Positions 41,362 through 49,734 of a stretch of DNA of 64,000 nucleotides are shown one piece after another. Positions within the stretch are counted from its first letter, which is position 1. Every line of letters starts with the position of its first letter. Where the stretch lies: the NCBI GenBank assembly GCA_013361525.1, contig JABFXY010000105.1, forward strand, positions 50,748-114,747. Direction: 5' to 3'. The position numbers and the translations under genes were made by a program. Below the pieces are notes generated by a model. That model was not told where the DNA came from and did no database searches. It saw nothing but the letters and a program-made list of their open reading frames with translations. This DNA comes from Polyangiaceae bacterium. Its GTDB lineage: Bacteria > Myxococcota_A > Polyangia > Polyangiales > Polyangiaceae.

Positions 41362-42411
41362 TCAGCCGGCCTTGTAAACAATCAACGGCCGAAGAGACCT
41401 CACCACACGCACCAGCTCCCGTTGCGCGCGCATGACTTCGTCGACGTCTTTGTACGCGCTCGGTGCCTCCTCTCGTAACGCCTGGGCTCGCCGTCGATCG
41501 AAGTAGATCCCGTCGACCTCGGTGAGCAAGCGGCGCTTGGAGATGACGCGGCGGGCCTCTCCGCGGGCAAGCGCTCGGCCGGCGCCGTGGGCGCTCGAAT
41601 CGTAGGCTTCCGGGCAACCTCGACCCTCGACGTGATACGTGGCCGTCCCCATCGAGCCGGGGACGATCCCGATCGCGCCTGCGGGCAGCCCCATTGCCCC
41701 TTTTCGATGGATCCAGGATTGCTCGCCTCCGTGCGTCTCGAGGTGAACATGATTGTGGTCGACCTCGATGCGCTCCGTATCGTCGAGATCTGCGCCCCAC
41801 ACGTCGCCGACGACCGTGCGGACCGCGTCGATCGAGCGCGCTCGATTGAAGCTCGCCCATTCCGCCGCCCACGCTGCGTCTCGAAGGTATTCGAGCCCGC
41901 GCGGGTCGCCGTCGGGGAAATAGCGAATCCCGTCGATGTCGCCCGGCGCCCGCGCCTGGTGGAATTGGCATATGGCGGGCCCCATGGCGCGGGAGCCGGA
42001 ATGGACGAGCACCCATAACCGCCCGTCGGATGCGGCTTGGAGCTCGACGAAATGGTTTCCACGGCCGACCGTTCCGAGCTCGCTTCGTGCTTCGCGGCCC
42101 TTCATTCGGTCGAGCGCGGGCGCGCTGAGCGGCGCGCCCGCGAGCTCGTCCGGCAACGCCGGCGCGGACGCAATCGGGTGAACGAGCGGCGGTATGAGCC
42201 GCTCGAGACCGTGAAGCACCCGCGCGGCGGACCGCGCATCGACCGACGTCTCGGTCACCGAGAGCGGAACGGCGACCATTCCACAACCGATGTCTCCGCC
42301 GACGGCCGCCGGAATGATCGTTCCGTCGGTGACGGTCACCGCCCCGACGCAGACATGCTCCGCGAGATGCGCGTCGGGCATCAATGCGATGGCCCGTACT
42401 CCTGGAACCAT
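41362..42411 (-). CDS. rtcB: RtcB-family RNA-splicing ligase (short form)
   Basis: A 349-residue RtcB-type ligase that joins 3'-phosphate (or 2',3'-cyclic phosphate) and 5'-hydroxyl RNA ends using GTP and Mn2+. The motifs are IALMPDAHLAEHVCVG, AVGGDIGCGM (metal Cys), VGRGNHFVEL, VHSGSRAMG, DHNHVHLE and SSAHGAGR, which contains the guanylated His. About 60 N-terminal residues of classic RtcB are missing, although the active-site set is complete. ATG 42411 lies inside the upstream RbfA-like gene (31-bp overlap), so translation is coupled. No RtcA or RtcR gene is present. Confidence 0.88.
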   Translation of the reverse strand: MVPGVRAIALMPDAHLAEHVCVGAVTVTDGTIIPAAVGGDIGCGMVAVPLSVTETSVDARSAARVLHGLERLIPPLVHPIASAPALPDELAGAPLSAPALDRMKGREARSELGTVGRGNHFVELQAASDGRLWVLVHSGSRAMGPAICQFHQARAPGDIDGIRYFPDGDPRGLEYLRDAAWAAEWASFNRARSIDAVRTVVGDVWGADLDDTERIEVDHNHVHLETHGGEQSWIHRKGAMGLPAGAIGIVPGSMGTATYHVEGRGCPEAYDSSAHGAGRALARGEARRVISKRRLLTEVDGIYFDRRRAQALREEAPSAYKDVDEVMRAQRELVRVVRSLRPLIVYKAG

Positions 42412-42866
42412 CGAAAGACGCGAGACGACACGTTCGAGCGCCGTCGACGGACGGCGTGGGAGCCACGATCGAATCGCAGCGCGAATGACTCCTCCCCGCC
42501 CGGCGCCAACCGAAACGTGACGCTCGGTATGCGCTTGCGATGTAACGCCGCGGCGAGCTCCCGCCGCAGATAACCACTTATCCGCTCCAGCTTTCCGAGA
42601 AGCTCGGCCGGATCGATACCCTCCGGTGCCCGAACGACGACGGCGAGCCGCGACGCATCCGGCGCGGGCTCGACGCCGACGAGCTCCACGTCGAAGAATG
42701 ATTCGTCTTCGAGGCTCGACAGGGCGAGCCCGAGGACCTCGAACGCTTCTTTACACAACTGCCGCTCTTTGCGGAGCACTTGCTCCGGCGGAGCGATCCC
42801 GAAATACACCGATTCCCAATCACCCGCGCTCGCTCTCGAGCGCGGGTTTCGACCACGATGGCCCAT
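42381..42866 (-). CDS. RbfA-domain protein
   Basis: A 161-residue protein with a ribosome-binding-factor-A-like domain. The opening EQVLRKERQLCKEAFEVLGLAL is followed by FFDVELVGVEPAPDASRLAVVV and SGYLRRELAAALHRKRIPSV, the usual order of RbfA strands and helices that bind the 30S subunit during maturation. It lacks the usual infB/truB context and overlaps an RtcB-type RNA ligase, so it may be an accessory paralogue used in RNA repair of ribosomal RNA rather than the housekeeping RbfA. That role is inferred. Start ATG 42866 is preceded by GGGAG seven bases upstream. The C-terminus is basic. Confidence 0.78.
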   Translation of the reverse strand: MGHRGRNPRSRASAGDWESVYFGIAPPEQVLRKERQLCKEAFEVLGLALSSLEDESFFDVELVGVEPAPDASRLAVVVRAPEGIDPAELLGKLERISGYLRRELAAALHRKRIPSVTFRLAPGGEESFALRFDRGSHAVRRRRSNVSSRVFRWFQEYGPSH

Positions 42867-43224
42867 TGTCACACTCCCGCAGCACGGCGCCTCGCGCCGT
42901 TCGGTTCATCTCAATCGGATATGCGGGGTGGCCTTCGCCGCGGCTCAACCCCAGAGCTCTCTTCGGTTGACCTCGCGACGCGGCCCGCCCTAACGGGCGA
43001 GCGGGCCGGTCGCTCGGCCCTTAGGCACGAGTCCGAGCTCTGGGGTTCTTTGTTGGATCAACCCAGCTAAACGCTGGGTTGTGACCGGTCACGGCGAGGC
43101 CAGCGGGTGCAAGGGGGAACATGGCTGGCCTCCGTTCGAGGCATCCGGGACGAAGGCGCGAAGCGGAGCCTGACGCTCGGCGAACGCGATTGAACGCGCG
43201 CGGCGAGCCGAGGTAAGACGCGGT
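42867..43224 (+). other. Structured 358-bp intergenic region upstream of trpS
   Basis: No gene was found. Several inverted repeats are present: AACCCCAGAGCTC (42946-42958) with GAGCTCTGGGGTT (43035-43047); CAACCCAGC-taaac-GCTGGGTTG (43059-43081, perfect 9-bp stem); GTGACCGGTCAC (43081-43092, perfect palindrome); and GAGGCCAGC (43096-43104) with GCTGGCCTC (43124-43132). A CGGCCCGC/GCGGGCCG pair lies between the first arms. No U-run follows the tight hairpin, so it is not a classical terminator. It may be a trpS leader, a small RNA or a decayed palindromic element. Confidence 0.5.
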
Positions 43225-44220
43225 GTGCGCATCTTCAGCGGCATCCAGCCAACCGGTCGCAAACACCTGGGCAACTACATCGGCGCGATCCGCCAGTACG
43301 TCGCCGGCCAGGATCGAGGCGACGCGATCTATTGCATCGTGGATCTGCACGCGGTCAGCGTCGCGTACGAGCCGGCGGACCTCCGCCGATACCTGTACGA
43401 CACGACGGCGATCTTGCTCTCGGCGGGGCTCGATCCGAACCGGTCGATCCTCTTCCGGCAATCGGATGTGCAAGAGCACACCGAGCTCTGCTGGCTGCTC
43501 TGCGCCGTCACCGCACACGGCGAGCTGAACCGAATGACGCAGTTCAAGGACAAGTCCGCCAAACAGAAGGACTTGGTGTCGGCCGCGCTGTTCTTCTACC
43601 CGGTGCTCCAAGCCGCCGACATCCTCGCGTACAAAACGAACGAGGTGCCGGTCGGTGACGATCAGCGGCAGCACATCGAGCTGACGCGAAACATCGCCGA
43701 GCGTTTCAACGAGCGATTCGGCGATACACTCGTCGTTCCGCGCCACAACATTCCCGAGGTCGGCGCGCGAATCATGGATCTTGCGGCGCCCGACCAGAAG
43801 ATGTCGACCAGCGCATCCACCGATCAAGGGACCGTGTACGTGCTCGACGAGCCGAAGGCCGTGCTCAAAAAGATCAAGAGCGCTGTCACCGACTCGGGCA
43901 CGGAGATCCGACACGCGCCCGACAAGCCCGGTATCGCAAACCTGCTCGAGATCATGGCGGCGATCCAAAACAAGAAGATCGCCGAGGTCGAGCAGGCGTT
44001 CGCGGGCGCACGGTATGGGGATCTGAAGGTCGCCGTCGCAGAGGCCGTCGTCGCCTATTTGGCGCCCGTTCGCGAGCGGTACCTCGAGCTTCGACCGGAC
44101 GAGGCCCGGCTCGAAGAGATCCTGAGCGCAGGGGCGGAGCGAGCGCGCCGCATCGCCTCCGCCACCGTCGCCGAGGTGAAGGATCGAATGGGCGTCGGGC
44201 CGAAGCCGGCGCGCTCGTAG
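43225..44220 (+). CDS. trpS: Tryptophanyl-tRNA synthetase
   Basis: A 331-residue class I aminoacyl-tRNA synthetase that charges tRNA-Trp. It starts with VRIFSGIQPTGRKHLGNYIG, which holds the HIGH-type signature, and carries KMSTS in DQKMSTSASTDQG, the KMSKS loop. Residues for tryptophan specificity lie in the usual core (QAADILAYKTNEVPVGDDQ). The length is normal. The start is GTG 43225 with an AGGT-type site. The 358-bp upstream region is rich in RNA-like hairpins that could control it. Confidence 0.95.
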   Translation: MRIFSGIQPTGRKHLGNYIGAIRQYVAGQDRGDAIYCIVDLHAVSVAYEPADLRRYLYDTTAILLSAGLDPNRSILFRQSDVQEHTELCWLLCAVTAHGELNRMTQFKDKSAKQKDLVSAALFFYPVLQAADILAYKTNEVPVGDDQRQHIELTRNIAERFNERFGDTLVVPRHNIPEVGARIMDLAAPDQKMSTSASTDQGTVYVLDEPKAVLKKIKSAVTDSGTEIRHAPDKPGIANLLEIMAAIQNKKIAEVEQAFAGARYGDLKVAVAEAVVAYLAPVRERYLELRPDEARLEEILSAGAERARRIASATVAEVKDRMGVGPKPARS

Positions 44221-44229
44221 CTCGAATCG

Positions 44230-44778
44230 TTATTGGGTTCCCTCGAGCGGCTCGAAGCTGAACTTCTGGCCGCCGACGGATGCCTCCGCCATCGCTCCGC
44301 CCTTCGGCAGGACGAAGACCGCGATGCCCGCGGTGTTGTAGCCGGCTTCCGCAGTCGCCTTCTGCTTCAGGACGACGGCGGTCGCTTCGGCACCGAGCTC
44401 GGTGCGTCCGGCCTTGAAGGAGGAGAGCGCGTCGGCGTCCTTGAAGAAGAGGATTTCGGCGTACGCCTGACCACCGGCCTGCGCGCCGACGGTCAGCATG
44501 TTCATGGTAGTGCTGCCGATGACTTCGCCGTTCTCGAACACCCAGCCGGTGCCGCGAGCGCCGCCGATACCCAATCCGCCTCGGCCGACCGAGGGGAAGA
44601 TGGCGTAGGCATGCGCCTCGTCGAAGAACTTTTGAATATCGGGAGACGCTCGCTTGAAATCGGAGACCGTCTGGGCAATGTCCGCCTCCTCCTCGACGGT
44701 AGGCGGCTCTGTGAAGTCCTGGCCGGCGCACGCTGCCATGGCGAGAGCCAGCGCGAATATCGTGGATCTGGCGTTCAT
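44230..44778 (-). CDS. SYLF/Ysc84-domain lipoprotein
   Basis: A 182-residue lipoprotein. The signal ends in the lipobox AMAAC. The mature part (about 40-182) is a SYLF (Ysc84) domain: AYAIFPSVGRGGLGIGGARG, VGAQAGGQAYAEILFF and the closing FSFEPLEG. SYLF domains bind phosphoinositide-type lipids in eukaryotes; bacterial members are secreted or periplasmic and uncharacterised. Start ATG 44778. It converges on trpS with a 9-bp spacer and so may share a terminator region. Confidence 0.85.
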   Translation of the reverse strand: MNARSTIFALALAMAACAGQDFTEPPTVEEEADIAQTVSDFKRASPDIQKFFDEAHAYAIFPSVGRGGLGIGGARGTGWVFENGEVIGSTTMNMLTVGAQAGGQAYAEILFFKDADALSSFKAGRTELGAEATAVVLKQKATAEAGYNTAGIAVFVLPKGGAMAEASVGGQKFSFEPLEGTQ

Positions 44779-44942
44779 ACCCACGGTCAAGCAGCGTGCA
44801 TGCCACCGTGCGCCACGGGCATTTTGCGACGGAATGATTCGCTCGTGGCGGGGCGCGTGGAGCGGATGCGCTCGCGCGTGTCGAGAACGCGATCGTCGAA
44901 ATGCGCAATCGAGCGCGCAGTTTTCCCCGGCGTTCCTCTGCT

Positions 44943-45410
44943 TCAGGGAGCGGCGCGGTCGCAGACCACGGTCGCGCCGGCGTCGCACGCCTTACGGAAC
45001 GACTGCGCTGCCAGGTTGCCATTGCGGTCGAACGAGCGGCCGTTGATCGGTGGAACGCGCACGCCGTGCTCGTGGACGTAACCGGCAATGGCGCAGGAGT
45101 CGCGGACCTTCTCCCCGGCGTCGCAGGCTGCGACCCAGTCTTTTGCGAAGTGTGAAATCGTATTGCAGCCGGCCACGCTGCCCTGGAAGCAGGCGCATTG
45201 CGCGAAATAGAGGAGGTCTTCGCCACTCTCCGCAGTCTCCCCGCTCGCCGACGCGAGGTCCGCCGCGCCTTGATAACAGCCGTCGGGGTCGTGGCAGCCG
45301 CAGGTGATCTCGGTCGGATTGGTCTTGCTGTAGCCGACGGTGCCGAAGCACCCGCAGGCGACGAGGAGCGCGACGGAGACCAGGCGCACGCGGGCCGCGG
45401 TGGAGCGCAT
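44943..45410 (-). CDS. Cys-rich lipoprotein with Sel1-like fragments
   Basis: A 155-residue lipoprotein whose signal ends in VALLVACGC. The mature part holds about ten cysteines in evenly spaced segments (ITCGCHDPDGCYQGA, FAQCACFQGSVAGCN, KACDAGATVVCD) that recall Sel1-like repeats stabilised by disulfides. The function is unknown. ATG 45410 begins 10 bp after the uvrC stop on the same strand, so it may be co-transcribed with uvrC. Confidence 0.7.
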   Translation of the reverse strand: MRSTAARVRLVSVALLVACGCFGTVGYSKTNPTEITCGCHDPDGCYQGAADLASASGETAESGEDLLYFAQCACFQGSVAGCNTISHFAKDWVAACDAGEKVRDSCAIAGYVHEHGVRVPPINGRSFDRNGNLAAQSFRKACDAGATVVCDRAAP

Positions 45411-45420
45411 GGCGGCGAGT

Positions 45421-47439
45421 CTACGACGGCTGTTCGTCGGCGCCGGAGGGCTCTTGCTCGGAAGGCACGACATCGACGGGGGGCGGCGTCGGCGTGGGCT
45501 CTTCCTCGGCGGCTGTCCATTTGCGGAGCGCGGCGAGGTGGCGCTTCGTGATGCCGGGCACCGCCAGGATGGCCTCGTCGCTCGCCTCACGAACGCCGTC
45601 GACCGAGCCGAGGACGCGCAACAGCGAGGTGCGGGCAGCTTCCCCGAGGCCTTTGACGTCTTGTAGCTCGGTGCGAAGTCGTCGGGACGCGCCCAGCTTC
45701 TTGCGAATGTGGTTCGCGAAGCGGTGTGCTTCGTCGCGGGCGCGCGCCAGAAAGAAGAGCGCAGAGCTCGAGCCGCGCAGGTTGATGCCGTTCTTCTGGC
45801 CGGGGAGATAAATGCGGTCGACGACCTTTTCCCCGGTCACTGTCTCTCGCTCTTTGGCGAGCCCGACGATCGACAAATCGTGCAGGCCGAGGTCGCGCGC
45901 GGCGGTCAGCGCGATGTTGAGCTGACCTCGTCCACCGTCGACGACGAAGAGATCGGGAAGGTCCCATTCGGGGGGCGAAGGCTCCGTCTCGGCGGGCGGC
46001 TCGCTCGTCTCGGAGACGGCGTCCTCTTTGTCGATCACGGCTTGATCGCGCGCCGTTTTGCCGCGTCGAAAGCGGCGAGACAGGACCTCGTACATGGCGG
46101 CGTAATCGTCGCCGCCGCTCACGCCGCGGACGTGGAAAGAGCGATAACGTTTTTTATCGGGTTGTCCGTCGAGGAGCGACACGACCGATCCGACGGTATC
46201 GGTGCCGCCGAGATGAGAGATGTCGCAGCATTCGATTCGATGCGGCACGGTCGGGAGGCGCAGACGATCCCGCACTTCGGCGAGGCGGGCTTCGATGTCC
46301 TCCGCGGCGCGCTTCTTCGATTGGTAGCTGTTCTTCGCGTTCTCCTCGGCGAGATCCAGGAGCTTCTTGCGTGGACCGCGCTTCGGAACGAGGAGCTCGA
46401 CCTTGCGGCCACGCCGCTCGGACAACCATTCCGACATACCTTCGGAGGCTTCGGGCAATGTCGGGAGCAAGATCTCGGGAGGGATAGGACCGCGCTCTTC
46501 GTCGCCGCCGTAGAACTCCGTGAGGAAGTTCGCAATCACCTCTTCGTCGGGCAATTCGATCTTGCGGAGCGAATACGCAATCGTGTCGCGAACGCGACCG
46601 GACCGGACGAAGAGCACCTCGATCTCGATGTTGCTGCCTTCGCGGAAGATACCGATGATGTCCTCGTCCACGTCGCTCACCGAGACGATGCGCTGGCTCT
46701 CCCGGATCGATTCGACGGCCTGCAGCTGATCTCGATAGATGGCCGCGCGCTCGAACTCCATGGCTTGGGAGGCTTCTCGCATCCAGCGGCCGAGCTCGCT
46801 CGTGAGCTCGTCGTGCCGGCCTTCGAGAAAGAGGCTCACGGCGCGGACTTGGGCGTCGTATTCACCTTTGTCGACGTCGTAGACGCAAGGCGCGGGGCAG
46901 CGCTTGATTTGATATTGAAGGCAGGGGCGCTTGCGTGATGCGAAGTCCGTGTCGGAGCACGTCCGCAGATGGAAGTGCTTGTTGACGAGGTGCAGCGTCC
47001 GCCGCGCGCTCGTCGCGGAGTGATAAGGGCCGAAGTAGCGCGCGCCGTCGGGGTCGGGCCGGCGCACCGTCTCGAGACGCGGCCAGTCTTTCGTGGGGTC
47101 GAGGCGCAGGCACAAGAAGTCCTTGTCGTCCCGCAGCTTCACGTTGAAGCGCGGTCGATGCTTCTTGATGAGCTCGTTCTCGAGGACGGCCGCTTCCTTC
47201 TCGGTGGCGGTGACGACCGTCTCGATGTCGGCGGCGAGGTCCCGCAAGAACGGGATGAAGTACCGCGCGTCGCTGCCGCTCTCCTGGAAGTACGAGCGTA
47301 CGCGCGAGCGAAGGACCTTCGCCTTGCCGGCGTAGAGGACCTTGCCCTCTTTATCGAGGAACATGTAGCAGCCGGGCGACGCAGGCAGCGTCCCCAGCTT
47401 TTCGACTACTCGTTCGTGAAGCTCACCCTTCGTGGCCAC
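45421..47439 (-). CDS. uvrC: Excinuclease ABC subunit C
   Basis: A 672-residue UvrC, the nuclease that cuts on both sides of DNA lesions in the UvrABC complex. The N-terminal GIY-YIG-type domain (about 15-95) reads GCYMFLDKEGKVLYAGKAK. The middle has a Cys-rich segment (RPCLQYQIKRCPAPCVY) and a UvrB-binding UVR motif (about residue 220). The RNase H-like second nuclease has ECCDISHLGG and VDGGRGQLN, and helix-hairpin-helix repeats follow near 600 (VKGLGEAARTSLLRVLG). The C-terminal 30 residues are Pro/Glu-rich and not conserved. The start is GTG 47439. Confidence 0.96.
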   Translation of the reverse strand: MATKGELHERVVEKLGTLPASPGCYMFLDKEGKVLYAGKAKVLRSRVRSYFQESGSDARYFIPFLRDLAADIETVVTATEKEAAVLENELIKKHRPRFNVKLRDDKDFLCLRLDPTKDWPRLETVRRPDPDGARYFGPYHSATSARRTLHLVNKHFHLRTCSDTDFASRKRPCLQYQIKRCPAPCVYDVDKGEYDAQVRAVSLFLEGRHDELTSELGRWMREASQAMEFERAAIYRDQLQAVESIRESQRIVSVSDVDEDIIGIFREGSNIEIEVLFVRSGRVRDTIAYSLRKIELPDEEVIANFLTEFYGGDEERGPIPPEILLPTLPEASEGMSEWLSERRGRKVELLVPKRGPRKKLLDLAEENAKNSYQSKKRAAEDIEARLAEVRDRLRLPTVPHRIECCDISHLGGTDTVGSVVSLLDGQPDKKRYRSFHVRGVSGGDDYAAMYEVLSRRFRRGKTARDQAVIDKEDAVSETSEPPAETEPSPPEWDLPDLFVVDGGRGQLNIALTAARDLGLHDLSIVGLAKERETVTGEKVVDRIYLPGQKNGINLRGSSSALFFLARARDEAHRFANHIRKKLGASRRLRTELQDVKGLGEAARTSLLRVLGSVDGVREASDEAILAVPGITKRHLAALRKWTAAEEEPTPTPPPVDVVPSEQEPSGADEQPS

Positions 47440-47467
47440 GGCTCGGCGCGCACTCTAGCAGCCCGGT

Positions 47468-48757
47468 TCAGTACACGAAGGGCACGATCCGGTATTTGAC
47501 CTTCTTGCAGTACGTGTCCCAATCGTCGCCGTACTTCTTCGCGCAGACGCGGTGGTCGCGGCGCTCGCGGTCGATGAGCAGCGGCGCGAAGTAGATGAAA
47601 TAGAAGTACGGCGGGACGTGGGAGAGGCCCGCGGGCAAGCACCACGCGAGGGCCATCATGAGGTCGCCGAGGTAGTTCGTGTGGCGCGCGAGGCCCCACC
47701 AGCCCGAGGTGAGGAGCTTGGTGCCGCGCTTCGTCTGGATGAACGTCGGAGGCTTGCCCCAGATGCGCGCGTCGGGGTTCGTTCGGAAGGAGTGCTTCTG
47801 CAGATTCGACGTTCGGAAGATGTAGTAGCCGGCGAAGTTAAGCACGGCGATGCCGGCAATGGCCGGGATGGAGAGCTCGGGCCGGTGGTAGACGAGGTAT
47901 TGGGCCTGGAGCGAGAAGTTGAACGGCATCCAAACGACGAAGCCGAACAACAGCATGAAGCCGTAGTTCTCGTAGTTGATGTCCCACGTCGTCAGCATCG
48001 CGGGCTCGAAGAAGTAAAAGTCCGCGACGTACCAGAGCTGGAAGATGCAAACGAGGATCATGGGCACGCTGACCGATCCGTCGCGCTCGAACTGAGCGGC
48101 GGCCATCGCGAGCGTGATGACGATCCACGTGGTCAGGCCGATCTTCGATTCGAAGAAGAGCTTGAGATCGAAGTCGCGCACGCGCGGGTTGAGCGCCGTG
48201 CCCATGAAGAAGTCGTAGATGAGGTTGCCGGTGCGGTGCTCGACGCGCGTCGAGGAGAAGCCGTAAAAGTAGAGAAACGCGCTGAACCCGAACGAGAAGA
48301 GGATCGACGTCGTGAGCATCGGACCGAGCTCGTCGAGGACGGCCGTGCCGGTGACGATACCGCCCGCGTAGAGGCCGATGGCGACGGCGAGCGTGACGAC
48401 GAGCGACGCGAGGCCGTTGAGCTTGTACGGGACGCGGAGGCCGTCGCGCTGGGGGATGCCGTGATCGATCTTGCCGGGCAAGAAGACCTGCAGCGCGACC
48501 TGGAAGGCGAGCCACGCGGCGACGAAGAACACGCCGCGCGCGGTGGGCCACGGGATCTCCGAGAGGATGCTCGCGCTCGGGAGGAAGAGCGCGCCGCCGT
48601 GTTTGTGGATCGACATCCACAGGTAAATCGAGAGGAGCGGCAGGAGCGTGATGAAGAGCACCGCCCCGGCAGGGCCGCCGAAATGCGTCTCTTCCTCCTT
48701 CTTCTCGCGGGCTTTCGACCGCTCGGAGGGTGCCACTCCTACTGCCACGTCGCTCAT
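47468..48757 (-). CDS. ERG4/ERG24-type sterol reductase
   Basis: A 429-residue integral membrane protein of the ERG4/ERG24 sterol reductase family (delta-14, delta-7 or delta-24 sterol reductases). The most specific region is at the C-terminus: SGWWGLARHTNYLGD, PYFYFIYF, LLIDRERRDHRVCAKKYG and WDTYCKKVKYRIVP. About nine membrane segments are visible, with NLIYDFFMGTALNPR typical of the family. The electron donor is NADPH. Sterol synthesis is rare in bacteria but known in some myxobacteria, which supports the taxonomic guess. Start ATG 48757. No squalene epoxidase or oxidosqualene cyclase gene lies nearby. Confidence 0.92.
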   Translation of the reverse strand: MSDVAVGVAPSERSKAREKKEEETHFGGPAGAVLFITLLPLLSIYLWMSIHKHGGALFLPSASILSEIPWPTARGVFFVAAWLAFQVALQVFLPGKIDHGIPQRDGLRVPYKLNGLASLVVTLAVAIGLYAGGIVTGTAVLDELGPMLTTSILFSFGFSAFLYFYGFSSTRVEHRTGNLIYDFFMGTALNPRVRDFDLKLFFESKIGLTTWIVITLAMAAAQFERDGSVSVPMILVCIFQLWYVADFYFFEPAMLTTWDINYENYGFMLLFGFVVWMPFNFSLQAQYLVYHRPELSIPAIAGIAVLNFAGYYIFRTSNLQKHSFRTNPDARIWGKPPTFIQTKRGTKLLTSGWWGLARHTNYLGDLMMALAWCLPAGLSHVPPYFYFIYFAPLLIDRERRDHRVCAKKYGDDWDTYCKKVKYRIVPFVY

Positions 48758-48837
48758 GGCCGCTCACCTCGCACGGCTCGTGCCGCGACGCAAAGCGATG
48801 GCGCGAAGAAAGCGTGCGAACGCTGCGCGGAAAGGCT

Positions 48838-49734
48838 TCAGAACAGGCCGATGACGGAGAGGCCCGGCGCGATGCTCGCGCCGCCCGGGATGGGCGTGGG
48901 CACGACGGCAGGCGCGGGCGCCGGGACCTCGACGGGTGGCGGCGGCGGCAGCGCGGGCACGGCCGGATCGATGTAGTACGGGTCGGTGGGATCGGCCGGA
49001 GGTGTCGGCGCCGCCGTGGGCGTCTCGGGCGGCGGATAGTCGCGCTCGCTGCCGTACACGCCGCGCGTGACGAGCGAGTACACGCCGTGGACGGCGAGGA
49101 CGCCGGACCATGCGGAGAGAACGGCCCAGCCCGCGCGGCCGTCGGGATCGCGCGCCGCTTGAATGCCGGCGAGAACACACTCCGGGGCCATGAACGCGAT
49201 CTGCGGGATCGAGATGTAATAGGGCTCGGTGTAGGGACGATCGGTGAGCGAGCCGATGGCCGTCGCGGTGAAGGCCAGGTTCGTCGCGGCGACGACGCTG
49301 AGCCCCATACGCGCGTTGAGGCTTTCGTCGCCCGGGGTCGCGAGCGTCCAAGTCGAGAACGTCGCGAGCGACCCGGTCCAGATCGCCGGCAACATCGGGA
49401 GCAGCTCCAGGCCCTCTTCGTCGTCGTCTTCAGCCCCGATGTAGATCGTCACCGCGTTGATGGCGATGGTCTGCGCGCCGGCGACGACCGACTGCGCAAT
49501 CATCCACGAATCGGCGGGCTGCTCGTGGTTCGAGATGTGCGCGGCGGTGTAAGCCGTGAAGGCGATGTCGGCGCCGATGAGAAATGCGCCGCCGACGATG
49601 GCGGTCATGCCGAGGATGGCTTCTTCGTCGGAAGCCTGCGCCTCGGTGGGGGAGACGAGCACGAGCGCGGCGGCGCACGTGCCGAGCAAACCGGCAACGA
49701 GCGCCCGCGAGCTTCGCCCCCCGTCGTTGGTCAC
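48838..49734 (-). CDS. Multi-pass membrane protein of unknown function
   Basis: A 298-residue protein. A signal-like N-terminus (GLLGTCAAALVLVSPTEAQA) is followed by about five hydrophobic segments and a Pro-rich C-terminal tail (PTPPADPTDPYYIDP, PPPPPVEVPAPAPA). No family is recognised. The GTG 49734 start overlaps the stop of the TPR-protein gene (GTGA), so the two are co-translated and likely work together; the tail may contact peptidoglycan or partner proteins. Confidence 0.68.
   Translation of the reverse strand: MTNDGGRSSRALVAGLLGTCAAALVLVSPTEAQASDEEAILGMTAIVGGAFLIGADIAFTAYTAAHISNHEQPADSWMIAQSVVAGAQTIAINAVTIYIGAEDDDEEGLELLPMLPAIWTGSLATFSTWTLATPGDESLNARMGLSVVAATNLAFTATAIGSLTDRPYTEPYYISIPQIAFMAPECVLAGIQAARDPDGRAGWAVLSAWSGVLAVHGVYSLVTRGVYGSERDYPPPETPTAAPTPPADPTDPYYIDPAVPALPPPPPVEVPAPAPAVVPTPIPGGASIAPGLSVIGLF

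Noticed and set aside
42381..42866. Housekeeping rbfA
   Set aside because: The domain fits, but the context is RtcB and not the nusA-infB-truB set, so the gene symbol was withheld.
43059..43081. Tight 9-bp hairpin, considered as terminator or T-box part
   Set aside because: No U-run follows, and no T-box consensus is visible, so it is only listed as structure.
47552..48976. 474-codon frame antisense to the sterol reductase gene
   Set aside because: Glu/Arg/Asp-rich translation typical of the antisense of a membrane protein gene.
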